This document shows, piece by piece, positions 43,743-55,700 of a DNA stretch of 64,000 nucleotides. Source of the stretch: Thereva unica (Eukaryota > Arthropoda > Insecta > Diptera > Therevidae); the NCBI GenBank assembly GCA_949987705.1, contig OX465281.1:6116001-6180000 (forward strand), given 5' to 3'. Under the pieces are notes generated by a model that saw only the letters and a program-made list of their open reading frames with translations, made no database searches and was not told where the DNA came from. The stretch's first letter is position 1; each line of letters starts with the position of its first letter. The translations under genes and the position numbers were made by a program.

Positions 43743-46700
43743 CTACCTACAATTAAAAAAATCTATTGATCCGCTACAATTTTCAGTTGGTAATTTTTTA
43801 ATTACATACCCAAGCTGCCATGTATTACGTTCATACCTTTCCGATCTCTCGCATTCCATTAAATTTAGAATTTTTATTTTCGCTTTATAATCGGTTATTT
43901 CTGGTTCCGGTGATGGTGTTGCCGATGTACGCTTAAATATTAAACGATCCTCAAATATTGTTGGTTTCATATTTTCCCTATTAACATGACGTGATGACAT
44001 TAAATGTTTCTCATATTCATGCTCGGTTATAAATGATAAACGGCATATTTCACAAATGTATGATGCACCACCTTCGTGATCTTTAAAATGTAACTTTAAT
44101 TCAAATTCATAAATAAATACTTTTTCACACTTGAAGCACACAAAACGACCGTTCACTTGATAGCGAAGATGTCGATCTAGATAATCTCTGGAATATTAAT
44201 AAACATAATTTTTGTAAGAATACGTTTTGTTTAACTAAAAACAAACAAAAAAACTCACTTTCTAACAAATCGCTTATTACATTTCTTGCAGAAATATAAC
44301 ATTGGTAAATTGTGAATGTGAGCATCATGCAGCATTAAGGCATCTAACGATGAAGTCTTGTAAGTACAGTTTTTCTCTAAGCATTTGTGTAGATAACCTT
44401 CTCCGAAGAGCTCTGAAAATAAATTGAAATTAAAATGATATACACGTTTACCATAAGCCCACTTTAACAGATTCAGTTACTTCTTGTACTACATACTAGA
44501 AAACAAAAACTAAGTCATATTCTAGTGGAAGCTCAGAGAGGAGATTATTACCCCGTTTATGACTCTAGGTTGAAAAGTTGAGTCGAGATTGAGTTGAAAT
44601 TTCAACCACCGTGTATGATGTCGAGTTAAGCTCACTTTGGGTTGAAATAGAGTTGAACTGAAATCACAACATAACCTCAAATTTTTGTGTGAAATTCTCA
44701 TTTATAGATACGTAAAACGGGGATCAAATGGTAGTAACGGCCTCAGGGACCTTTGGTGGTGCCGGTACACCAAAGGGACAAGTCCTGAGAAACGCCATCT
44801 GCGACCCAAGGTCTTCACGACCTAAGTCCTTCCGATATGCTACCGAATCCTACCTCCACCTCCACGAAGATGTTGACTTTACATCGGGTGTTCCCTGGAT
44901 GCTCTTGTATATACAAGAGTAACTGACGGAGGAGGGTGAAAGACGAGTGTTTCGCGCCTCAAAACGAAACAATTACCGGACTGGTCCTCCAGGTTGGGGG
45001 TTGGGCGGCAGGCTGACAACCTTCCACCGTAAAAACCCAACCGTCACGAATCCTCAAGGCAGGCCTCGGACAGGACGGACTCAACGGCAACGACCCAGGC
45101 AACGAAATATGGAATTTGACATTGGAACTTGGAACGTCAGAACTCAACAGGACGGGCGCTCTGCGTTCGCTTTTATTGTTATTGGAAAAATACGGCATAG
45201 CAATCACCGCTCTACAGGAAACCAAATGGACTCACAGTGGCATAATGGATCTCAAAACACGATACTCTCCAGTGGTTCATCGAATGGAAGAAGAGAGTTC
45301 GGAGTTGCCTTCATAGTCGAAAAGAAAATGAAATCACTGATTCTGGACTTCAAGCCAGTAAATAATAGAATATGTACGCTTCGGATTAAAACAAGACTAC
45401 ATAACATTAGTCTCATAAACGTCCATGCGCCCACAGAAGACAAGACGGATGAGGAGAAAGAGGAATTCTACCAGGAGCTAACAAACGTCATCAGATTAAT
45501 ACCGTCAAACGATATTAAAATGGTGCTTGGAGACATGAACGCCAAAGTAGGAAAAGAAGAGGAATTCCTAGGAGTCATAGGAAAGCACAGCCTACATAAC
45601 GCTACCAATGACAATGGTAGTAGACTGATCGATCTCGCTAGCTCGAACTCAATGGTAGTAAGTTCAACAATGTTCCCACATAAAAATATTCATAAGATGA
45701 CGTGGCAGTCACCAGACAGGGTTACATATAATCAAATAGACCACGTCCTAATTGAGAGAAGAGGGGCCACGAGTATACTGAATGTGAGAACTATGAGGGG
45801 AGCGTGCTGTGGCTCGGACCACTATCTTGTCAAAGTGAAATTTAGAGCCCGGATAACGACCAAAACTCAAAGAGGGCAAACACAGCTAAGGTACGATATA
45901 GACAAGCTGAAGCTTGAAGAAAGAAGAGAGGCCTATCAGAATGCTATCGTACAAAACCTGAGAGAAGGAGTAGGAGAAGAGCCTGACATTAACAACAAAT
46001 GGGAAAAGCTGAAAAACAGCGTAAAGGAGGCAGCTGAAGACGCCCTAGGCTGGGCCACCAGACAGACTAGAATTGACTGGTTTGATCGGGATTGCGGAGC
46101 TGCAATAGAAGAACGAAACCAGAGCCACCGGGAGTACATCGCAAGGCCCACAAGAGCAAGGCTGGAAGTCTTTAAGCTAAAAAGAAGAACTGCAGACAAG
46201 CTGTGCAGAAAGAAAAAGAGAGAGTATCTAAACAGGAGGATCCTACAGATACAGGAAGACTTCAGCGAAGGTAGAACTAGGCAAGCCTACAAAGGAACAC
46301 GCCAGATCAGTAATAAGTTTCAGCCAAGAACGGATATTTGTAGAGACATGGATGGGAACCTATTAGCAGACCCGGATAGGATAAAGGAAAGATGGAGACA
46401 ATATTTTCAAAACTTATTGAATCCAACCCAAGGAATAAACGAAGACTCACAGGCGGAAGCAATGGTAATACCTCAAGATAGTATCCCAATAGAACCACCA
46501 ACACTGGATGAGGTACGGGAAGCTGTGAAAAGGCAAAAAAGCAGCAAATCCCCAGGCATCGATGGAATCGCAGCTGAGCTACTAAAGGAAGGAGGGCCGC
46601 AACTCTTAAGGAACTTACACGAACTCATATGTAACGTCTGGGAGGAAGAAGTTATACCAGATGACTGGAAGAAAGCGATTATATGTCCAATCTACAAGAA

Positions 46701-49700
46701 AGGAGATAAATTAACCTGTAAAAACTACAGAGGCATCTCACTCCTCAGCACCAGCTACAAAACCTTCACAATCCTTGTGAAACAAAAACTAGAACCTATA
46801 GCGGAAGGCCTTATAGGAGAATATCAAGCTGGTTTTAGGACAAACAGGTCAACATCGGACCAACTGCTAACCTTAAAACAAATTCTGGAGAAAACCTGGG
46901 AAAGGAATATAGATATATACCAGATATTTGTCGACTTTCAACAGGCATATGACTCGATAAACAGAGAGAGGCTGTACAGGATCCTATTGGAATTAAGAGT
47001 CCCCTCCAAGCTGGTACGACTGATAAAATGCGCAACGAATAGCTCCCTGGCGAAAGTAAGCATTCAAAATGCAATAACAGAAGAGTTCGAAGTGCGACAA
47101 GGTCTTAGACAAGGAGATGGACTAGCCCCCATGCTTTTCAACCTGGCCCTAGAATGGGTGATAAGAAAAACATCAGTACGGAGAAATGCGTCCATAGCAA
47201 CGCAGTCTGTACAATTACTTGGATATGCGGATGACGTGAACATCGTGGGAAGGTCCTTCTTGGCAGCAAAAGAAGTCTATGTCGAATTAAAAGAGGCGGC
47301 CAAGGACATAGGGCTGAACATCAATGAAGAAAAAACGAAGGTGATGCAACAATCCAGAGCTGGAAGATTTAGAATGGGAAGAAATATAACTATCGACGAA
47401 CATAATCTAGAAGTAGTCGATAAAACAGTCTACCTTGGGTCTACAATTACAAAAAGAAACGATGAAAAGGAAGAAGTACCTAGACGAATACTACTGGCTA
47501 ATAGAGCTTTTTATGCCCAAAAACAAATACTGCACTCAAGATTTGTGCACAGAAAAACGAAACTCTCACTCTACAAAACAGTAATACGACCAGTACTGTG
47601 CTATGGCAGCGAGACTTGGACTATGACCCAGGAGATAGAGGAACAAGTCAACAGGTTTGAGAGGAAGGTGCTCAGATGCATAATAGGCCCAACGAGAGAG
47701 GATGGGATATGGCGAAGGAGATACAACAACGAGTTGTATGAAATTTTTGACGACCCAGAACTCTCAACGTTAATAAAAATCAACAGACTAAGACTAGCCG
47801 GCCACGTAATCAGGATGAATGATAACCGTATCCCAAAACGGCTTATGGTGGCCGAAATTCCAGGAAACAGACCAGTAGGTAGACCCAGGAGAAGATGGAT
47901 GGACTCTGTGACGGCTGACGCAGAGACAATGCTGAACATTCGGAACTGGAGAACTGCTGCAAGGAACCGTCAGACTTGGAGAAATGCCCTAGAGGAGGCC
48001 AAGGCTCGATTTGGGCTGTAGCGCCATTGGATGGATGGATGGAGATACGTAAAAATTCAGAACGAAATAAGTTTTTGTTCCTGTGCCAGAAAAAACACCG
48101 AACACACAATTAATGCCTAAAGCGGACTTCACGGATGATAAACAAACAAAACAAATGTCACTTCAACCCAATTTCCACTCAACTCGCGAAGATCCAGGTA
48201 GGAGAGCTGAGTTGGATTGAGTAGAACCAGTTTCAACTCGACATCCGTTTATGAGTGGGTTGAACCTAGTCATAAACGGGGTATATGCAGCAAGTGAACT
48301 AAGCTGGAATGAAAGGAAGGTTAGGTTAGATATGGCTGAGCTGCTGATGAAACACAGCTGAAACACTTAGGCTAAAGAAGTAGGCCCATTGTGATGCCAT
48401 AGTGATCTCACTTTAAACTTGAGTCAAGAGACCTTCGGAGGACAGTAACATTACTAGAGTCAAGAGACCTTCGGAGGACAGTAGTAAACTCGGTTGGGGG
48501 CCTCGGTAACATAGGGAGTAAGGCGTCTGGCTGCCATCCCAGAGGTCCCGGGTTCGAATCCCGGCAGCCTCAAGGTCCGTCGCCTTTTCCTCTTCCCCAC
48601 CTACATAATTTTCCTCCTTTCTTATTTCCTCTTTACATTCCTGTTTCCGCCTGTCATAGCCTTCCTTAGCCCTTCCCCGCTCCACCAAAGCGCATGTCAT
48701 CGGTTTGTGGATGAGATACAACTCGTTTCCGGAGCCATAACCATCCAGCGAGTTGTTTGTCGATGCCCCGATGTCAGAGTCGTGATAGTAACGGTTGGGA
48801 GTAGGTGAAATAAAAAATATCGTGGTTCCCAAATAGAGCTGCCGTTCGACACTGCGAGGGTGAATTACAGGAAAATTTGGTTGAGAAATATGGGTGAGGG
48901 TGTCCCATCCAGTGGCGTCAGATTTAGCAGCATAAAGGCTATACGGACTTCTACGTAGTCTACGTTGCGAAAGCTAAATATACCAGTATTATTACTAGTA
49001 GGCGTAGAGCTATGTGAATCACGCTGTCGGGGGCAAAGCCTAAGTTCAAATTATTTAAAGCAAGAAGTCCATACTGGCGACTTTCTTACCCTAGCGGCTC
49101 GTTGGCTACATTGTCAGCCTAAGATACAAGCCGTCGGCGCTGTTGTGGTCGAAAAACATTAACATATGGCGTCGGTTCATGTCCAATGGTGGAGGCGAGC
49201 TTATCTAAAATCTGCCTCGGCTTGTCGTCGATGGTAGGATTACCTGGAACGACAATATCTTTGAGCTTCAACTGCCGACGTAGGTCCTCTAGCTCATTTG
49301 AAAATACAGCCACATCATGTTGTACGTACTCCACATTATCTTTCAATCCATTTATTTGCCTGTGGATGGAATTGAAAACTTCTTCAATATCCGTAAATAT
49401 GCGGATCTCGAGCTGCTACGTTCCTCGAAGGCTGCAAATTAGTCACCGTCCAACATGCGATGCAGATTGGACAAAAGCCTTTGCTCCAGAAGTTCCAGTT
49501 TGTTGTCCACTGTAGCGTCGATTGAGGGGTCTTGCTGCTGCTGCTACCATTGCTTTTGCTGGATGAATGATCCGGTGTATTCATTTTGGGTGTCTGAATC
49601 AGCAAGTTTTCTGGTAGTGGATCTCACTTGCGATTGAGGCAGTTTAAAACTGATTTTATGGACTTGAAAAATGGTTCTAATGGCTCCGGTTAAAATACTC

Positions 49701-52700
49701 CTACTCCTACTCGACCCTCGAGATCATTGAAGAAGTTTATGGTATCCTGAGTACTATATGGTCTATTTCTCCATTCACGACACGGAGGGATGTGGACCTC
49801 GTAGTTCTTCGTGAAAATAACCTCGAATATGCAAAAATCTGCAAATTTCTGTGGGGATGTTGACAGATTTCAGCACCTTCATGTGCCGCCCCCTGATTCT
49901 GGTCCAAGATCCATATTCTCTTAATCTAGGCAGAAAGGGTTGCACATAAGTTTACGGTCTAAGAGACAAGTTCTGGCAAGTGTTGTCTTATGTTGTCGAA
50001 GGAGTAGGAATAGCGCAGAGCACCGCCATCGGCGAAACTCTGAAGTGGGTTGAAGGTGTTTGAGAGCAGATCGTTAATGGATATTTGAAAGAGGGCTGGT
50101 GAGAGAATCGACCCTTGGAGAACGCCGGCCAATATGGAATAGGAGTTGAATTTGACGCCAAATACTACCTTGATTGAATGGCGAGAAAGAAAGCTTTCAA
50201 TTCAGTTCCTTAGAACTGATGCCGAGCGGAATGCCATACTCTGTCGAACGCCTTGGAAATATCTAGAGCAAACAAGACAAAACACGTCGAAGCTATGGAT
50301 GCTTTGATTGAGATGCTCGGTCAGACTCACAAGAAGGTCGCCAATCTTTTTGGTCTAAAGCCTAATCCAAAACCAATTTTAGAAGAACAAGTAAATAACA
50401 CTGTAAAAACATATAAAACTAAAACAGCTTCGATTTCAGATAAAATAAATATCTTGTTAAAGTGAGTATAAAAATAAACCATAAAAAAATATACATACTT
50501 TTCCGTCTTTTTCCTTTCTTTCCATATTTTATCGATGATGTTCTTTTCCCTATTACTGTAGAAACATTTGACGATATATTCGAAATAGCTGATAATGCCG
50601 AATACACAGAACTGTTATCATCATCCTGATTGTTAGTTGTCAACCAACTAACTATTTTCCTCTTAGTCGAGTAGCAGCTTTCAACCTCCGAAAATGTCTC
50701 ATCTTCTTTATAAATATTACTTGTTTGCTTTTGTGATCGTGTTCTATATCTTCTACCTTCTGTAGCCTCATACCGTCCAATACATTCAGCCTCGTGAAAT
50801 TGCAAATCGTGCTTTAATAAAAACTCTTTACCACATATATTACATTCCATTCGTGGCTTATGTATACGCTTATGTTTCTTTAATTCAGCTGTGGTTGGGA
50901 ATTTTGCATTACATTCGGAACAATCATAGATTATTTTTGCTGCATTCTTTTTTCGACGTAAATGCATTGTATGCGCTCTTTGATGCTTAACAAAATGTGA
51001 ATATCTATTGTAGATTTTTGAGCAATAACTACATTGAAATGGTGATTTGCTATTAATTGTGTTCTTTTCATTATAATTATGTATTGAGCCGCCAGATTCA
51101 GTTTCTAGAACAGATTCTGGCTGTTCTCTTAGTACATTTAAGAGACTTGTATCATTGGCAGCATTATATACAACTTGATCGAAGCTATCAAATAGCATAT
51201 CCATATCGGTATTTGTTACTTCGGTGCGGATTGATTTAACACTAGATATTCTTATATTGCCTGGACTAGAATTGTTCGATATCATTGGTCCGGGCTCTAT
51301 CACTTTCTTAACTTCGGCTTTGTTTGCCTTTAGGTACTTTTTATACATTTCTTTGTCGCCTTTATTCCAAAAGTAATTCGCTCTCGATTCTTTGATATTT
51401 TTTACCATGATTCTTCGAAAATCTAATATTACATTTATCCGATACATACAAGTGTAGCAAATGTAATCGACAACTGTATGCAGTGGTTCATACTAAAAAA
51501 GAAAGAAAAAATTCGCTTTAGTATTATTTGATTCGCTAAAAATGGATTTATAAGAATGAGTAAAAAATGCAAAAATGCGTGATTTAAAGCTGCTAGATAT
51601 GTGCGACATCTGTCACCACATCATCGTTTATGTTGAAGTCTAAAATCAAGCCTAACTGCCGCCTAATTGCAACCACTTCTACTCTGGTTGAAAAATCTAG
51701 AATCTAACCGAAGTATAAACGACGTACGGCTTTGACCAAAAAGGTCTACTGGCGACCTCCTTCTGTATTTACCCGAACACCTCAAGCACAGCATCCATCG
51801 CTTTGATCAGGCTGCTCTGGTTGCTTAGATATCTCCAAGACTTTCGACAGAGTATAGGACCCTGATCTATTGACTAAACTCCAAACTATTGATATATACA
51901 TGAAGATTTGTATTGGAATTTTCTTTCTCGTCGTTCAATCAAGGTAGTATTGGATGGTGTTGAATCTTAGCCCTACACCAGTTCGGCCGGTGTTGCTCAG
52001 GGGTCTGCTCTATCACCCGCTCTATTTCCGATCTTTATTAATTATCTGCTCTCGATAATGTAGACAAGGACGATCGTGAATAGATGTCCAATTCAATCAG
52101 CCGATATAATAGAATTGTTTCTTAATTGGGCCACATGAACCGTGACAAATTAAACACCTACATAAACAAATATAAATATAATTAGAGAGTCTGTCTGTCT
52201 GTCCCTCACCGGGTACCTAAATCTTGCCGTGCCTCAAGCTAGCATTAGGCTATGTCGGTGGTGGTAAGCTGCAGATTTAGCAAGCCACCGGTAGGGACAC
52301 CCATACTGAACGGGCTAATTGCGAAGGGGCCAGGTAAAGCTAGACCCATCCCCTCCTCCTGTTCCCTTTTTCCCAACTTCCAAGCCAAGTTGTTTACTGG
52401 GCCGAGGGCTTCGTGGCCAGCTAGTGGTTAAAGAGTGCTAATCGTAAACGGTTTCCTACCTAGACAAGATCGGAGTGGAAAAGTGCCTAGACAAGATCGG
52501 AGTGGATAAGTGCATAGTAAGCGGCTCTGGCAAGATGGACTCACTTCCGCATTACTTGCGAGATCTTTATGGAAGACCAAAAAAACAAACATTTGCTTGC
52601 CTCTTGGGTAGTGTGTACCTGCACAAATACTACCATCAACCTCGTTGGGGGAAAAGTAACTCTCCTTCAATCTGAATACGGTAACTACAAAGACCATCAA

Positions 52701-55700
52701 TTCGGTGAGTTCGTTTTGGATCAGCCCGCAAACCAAATCCAAAACACAGGGCAGATGGTAGGCGCATGCAAGAGCAGTGCCGGTGAACCCTTTTCATTCT
52801 TGACGAGATTGCTAAGAATAAGAAGGCCGATACGGTGCATGAGCGAAATCAGTCGGACAAAGTTCCAGTCTAAATCAAACCATCCATCTCGAGTCACGGA
52901 AGGTTAAAAAAGACCTCGATTCTCTCCTAAAGAGAAGACGGAGTGAGATTCCAGAAGACCAAAGGAACCCCCAAGAAAAAGCCTACTGCATCGAGTACAG
53001 CACCGGCACAGGTGGATCACAGCCGGGTCCAGAAAGGCTGTTGAGCGAGGTTGTCAAAGATCGCCTGCAAGTAGCTTTAATGAGCGAGAGGGTTTTTGGG
53101 GGACACATTAGCCACGAAACCTGGGTGAATATGGAAAACAAACTATCGGAGTTGTTATTAGACCACATCCTCTAAGGCAAGTAGAGACAACGTCCTGCTA
53201 TGACTCCTCGGAGGTAGTCAGAGGGTTCACGGTAATCAGATGCAAACACCTGGCCTCAAGGGACTTCCTAGGCTAATGCGTCACTGAGATGTGTGACGCA
53301 TGTGCAGGCTAAAGCTAATCCCAGCAGCGGATATCAGGGGCCGGTTCGTGTATGGCGAACGACGATAGTCGAACGAAACGAAATTGAAGTCGAAAAATTT
53401 TGTCGGCAAAAATTTTAGCGTTCGCATAGGTCGAAAGAAAATTGTTCATTAAAGGACCCTTATAGCCCTTGCTAGTTAACAATGAACAACAACAACAATA
53501 AAATAAAAATAAAAACATTTCTGCGAAAAATACATTTTTTGAGTTTATAAACAAAAAATAAATCTTTGATAAATCTTGTTTTGTGTTGATGGAATAAAAT
53601 AACATAAAAAATATTTTTGAAAAGAATACATTTTTTGAATGGAACTTTTTTTTTAAATCTTGTGCTTGTGCTATTAAGATTTACAATTTTAAAAAATTAT
53701 TACCATATGAAATTTATAAAAGTTTAACTTAATATTTGAAAATTATTACTCATAATAATGCAAGAACTCGATAACCCAAGACCTTTCGACTGCCTTTCGT
53801 CGGCTTCAGACGAAAATTTGCAATTTTTTCGACCTACGCGAACCCGAGACGAAAAAAAATTTTCGTTATCGCCATTTTCGTTATACCATACATATAAACT
53901 CGGAGCCTGGAAAGCTTATCCAATATCTCCAGGCACAAAATCCGACGATTACTTTGGATGACTGAGTGGTCATCAAAACAGAGGAATCGCTGAAAATAGC
54001 ATTTTGTTAGCAAGGCGTGTTAATCACGCACACTTTAAAGAAATCAAGTAGCACCAAACAGCAAACGTGCTGCTCATCAAGGGGCTTACGTATATCGGAT
54101 GTTACTTTTAGGAGCGCAGATTCACTGCTATGTTGCTTGCGAAAGCCAGATTGCAATCCATTTATTATTTGGAGACGTTTGCAATGCTCAAGTATTTGTG
54201 ACGCTATGAAGCGACTTTGCCAAGAAAGGGGTGATACTGATAGGCCGGAAGTCCGAGGGGAAGTAGGGGACGGGCACTTGGGAATTGGCATAATCAGTGA
54301 ACCAGTGAGTGAGGCAGGCGTTAAAAAAGTGAGCAATAACAGGTAAGAGAAGAAGACAAGGTAGGATCATATTTATGAACCTTGGAGATATGTTATCACT
54401 ACCAATTGCACTAGATTTGATTGATTTTAAAGCACATATTACCCCGGAGAAACCAAAGGAGGGGATTTATACACGCTTACTATATGGGTGGCGACAAAGT
54501 ATTGGTTAAAGGTTTCAGGGCAGAGAGTCTGCGCAGCAATTGCATTTTTCGAGTGAACGCCTAAGTGGCGCAAATTAGGCAGTCGTCGCCATCGCAGACG
54601 CCTCAAAAGAAGCACACAGTAAATTGACAAATAGGTTATGAGATTAGGAGCACCTCTATAGTTTGGAGGGTAGAATTGCTAGAAGTTCCCAACACTATAC
54701 GATGTAAGGATGAATTGTATTAGATATTACATGATAAAACTCAAAGACAAGCGATTTATAATTTATAACACAAAAAGAAACGAAGACAAGGAAGAGCTAA
54801 CTAGGCGAATACTATGGGCTTATAGGGCCTTTTATGATCAAAACTGCAATCAAAATTTATGCACTGAAACACTCTGCACTCTACAAAACGCTAATACGAC
54901 CAGTTTCACGAAATAAGCCTGTAAGCAGGCCCAAAAGGAGTTGCATAGAGCTTTAAGGTTGACGCAGAGACATTGCTAACATCCGGCTCTGGAGAAAAGC
55001 TGCAAGATAGCGCCAAATTGGAATAAATGCCATAGAGGAGGCCAAGGCGCGATTTGAACTGTAGCGAAATTGGATGCATGGAGTTGCAATTGAGAGGATT
55101 TTGTAAAGTATTTGTATTAATTAAAAAAACATATCAATTGTAGTTCCTACAATCTACGTTAGAGATATTTATCTTTTCACCTAGTAAATTCGATATGTTC
55201 TTATTCATTTATCGCCCTACTAAACTACTTATTTGTATTTTTATCCACTTTTATACAATATAAACAAAACTCACTTTTCCAGAGTTAATAAAGCTTAACA
55301 TTTTGAAATGCACTTCACTATCTAAAACCTTCAAACTAAATTTACATCTGGTCCATTCCAGAAATACTAAAACTGCATGCAGATCTCCCATTGTTTGCGG
55401 CGTCAAACAAGATACCGTTCCGTTGCAAACTGTAACTAGAATAAAGCAAACTTCCAAATGTCGCGCCAGGCAAGGAACAAAATGCTGATAACGCTGGACA
55501 GAAAGAGGCGAGGCACGCATTCCCCGACTCTTGCCATATGGAGGAGTTCTGTGCCGAAACACTTCATTGTGCACGAGGAGGGGACTTAATGTAAGCAAAA
55601 GGCCACTTGAAAGATATAAAATGTGACCAATGGCTTGGAAATTGTGGTTTAGTATTTCAAAAAGGCAAATTGTTAAAAGGAAAGCCATTCTTAGGCGGAC

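Larger units (their letters stand above)
44551..48281 (+). mobile_element. Non-autonomous TIR element interrupted by a LINE
   Basis: The left end CCCCGTTTATGACTCTAGGTTGAA (44551) is matched on the right by the inverted TTGAACCTAGTCATAAACGGGG ending at 48281. A TA lies next to each end (44549-44550 and 48282-48283), consistent with a TA target. More internal segments (GAGTTGAAATTTCAACC on the left and the GTTTCAACTCGACAT region on the right) are also inverted. After removing the LINE, the element is about 400 bp with no coding sequence. It lies inside the second intron of the zinc-finger gene. Probably a Tc1/mariner-type or pogo-type MITE. Confidence 0.75.

Noticed and set aside
48487..48560. 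Possible tRNA gene.
   Set aside because: T arm and boxes fit but the anticodon loop is one base too large and the acceptor stem does not pair. Called a SINE head.
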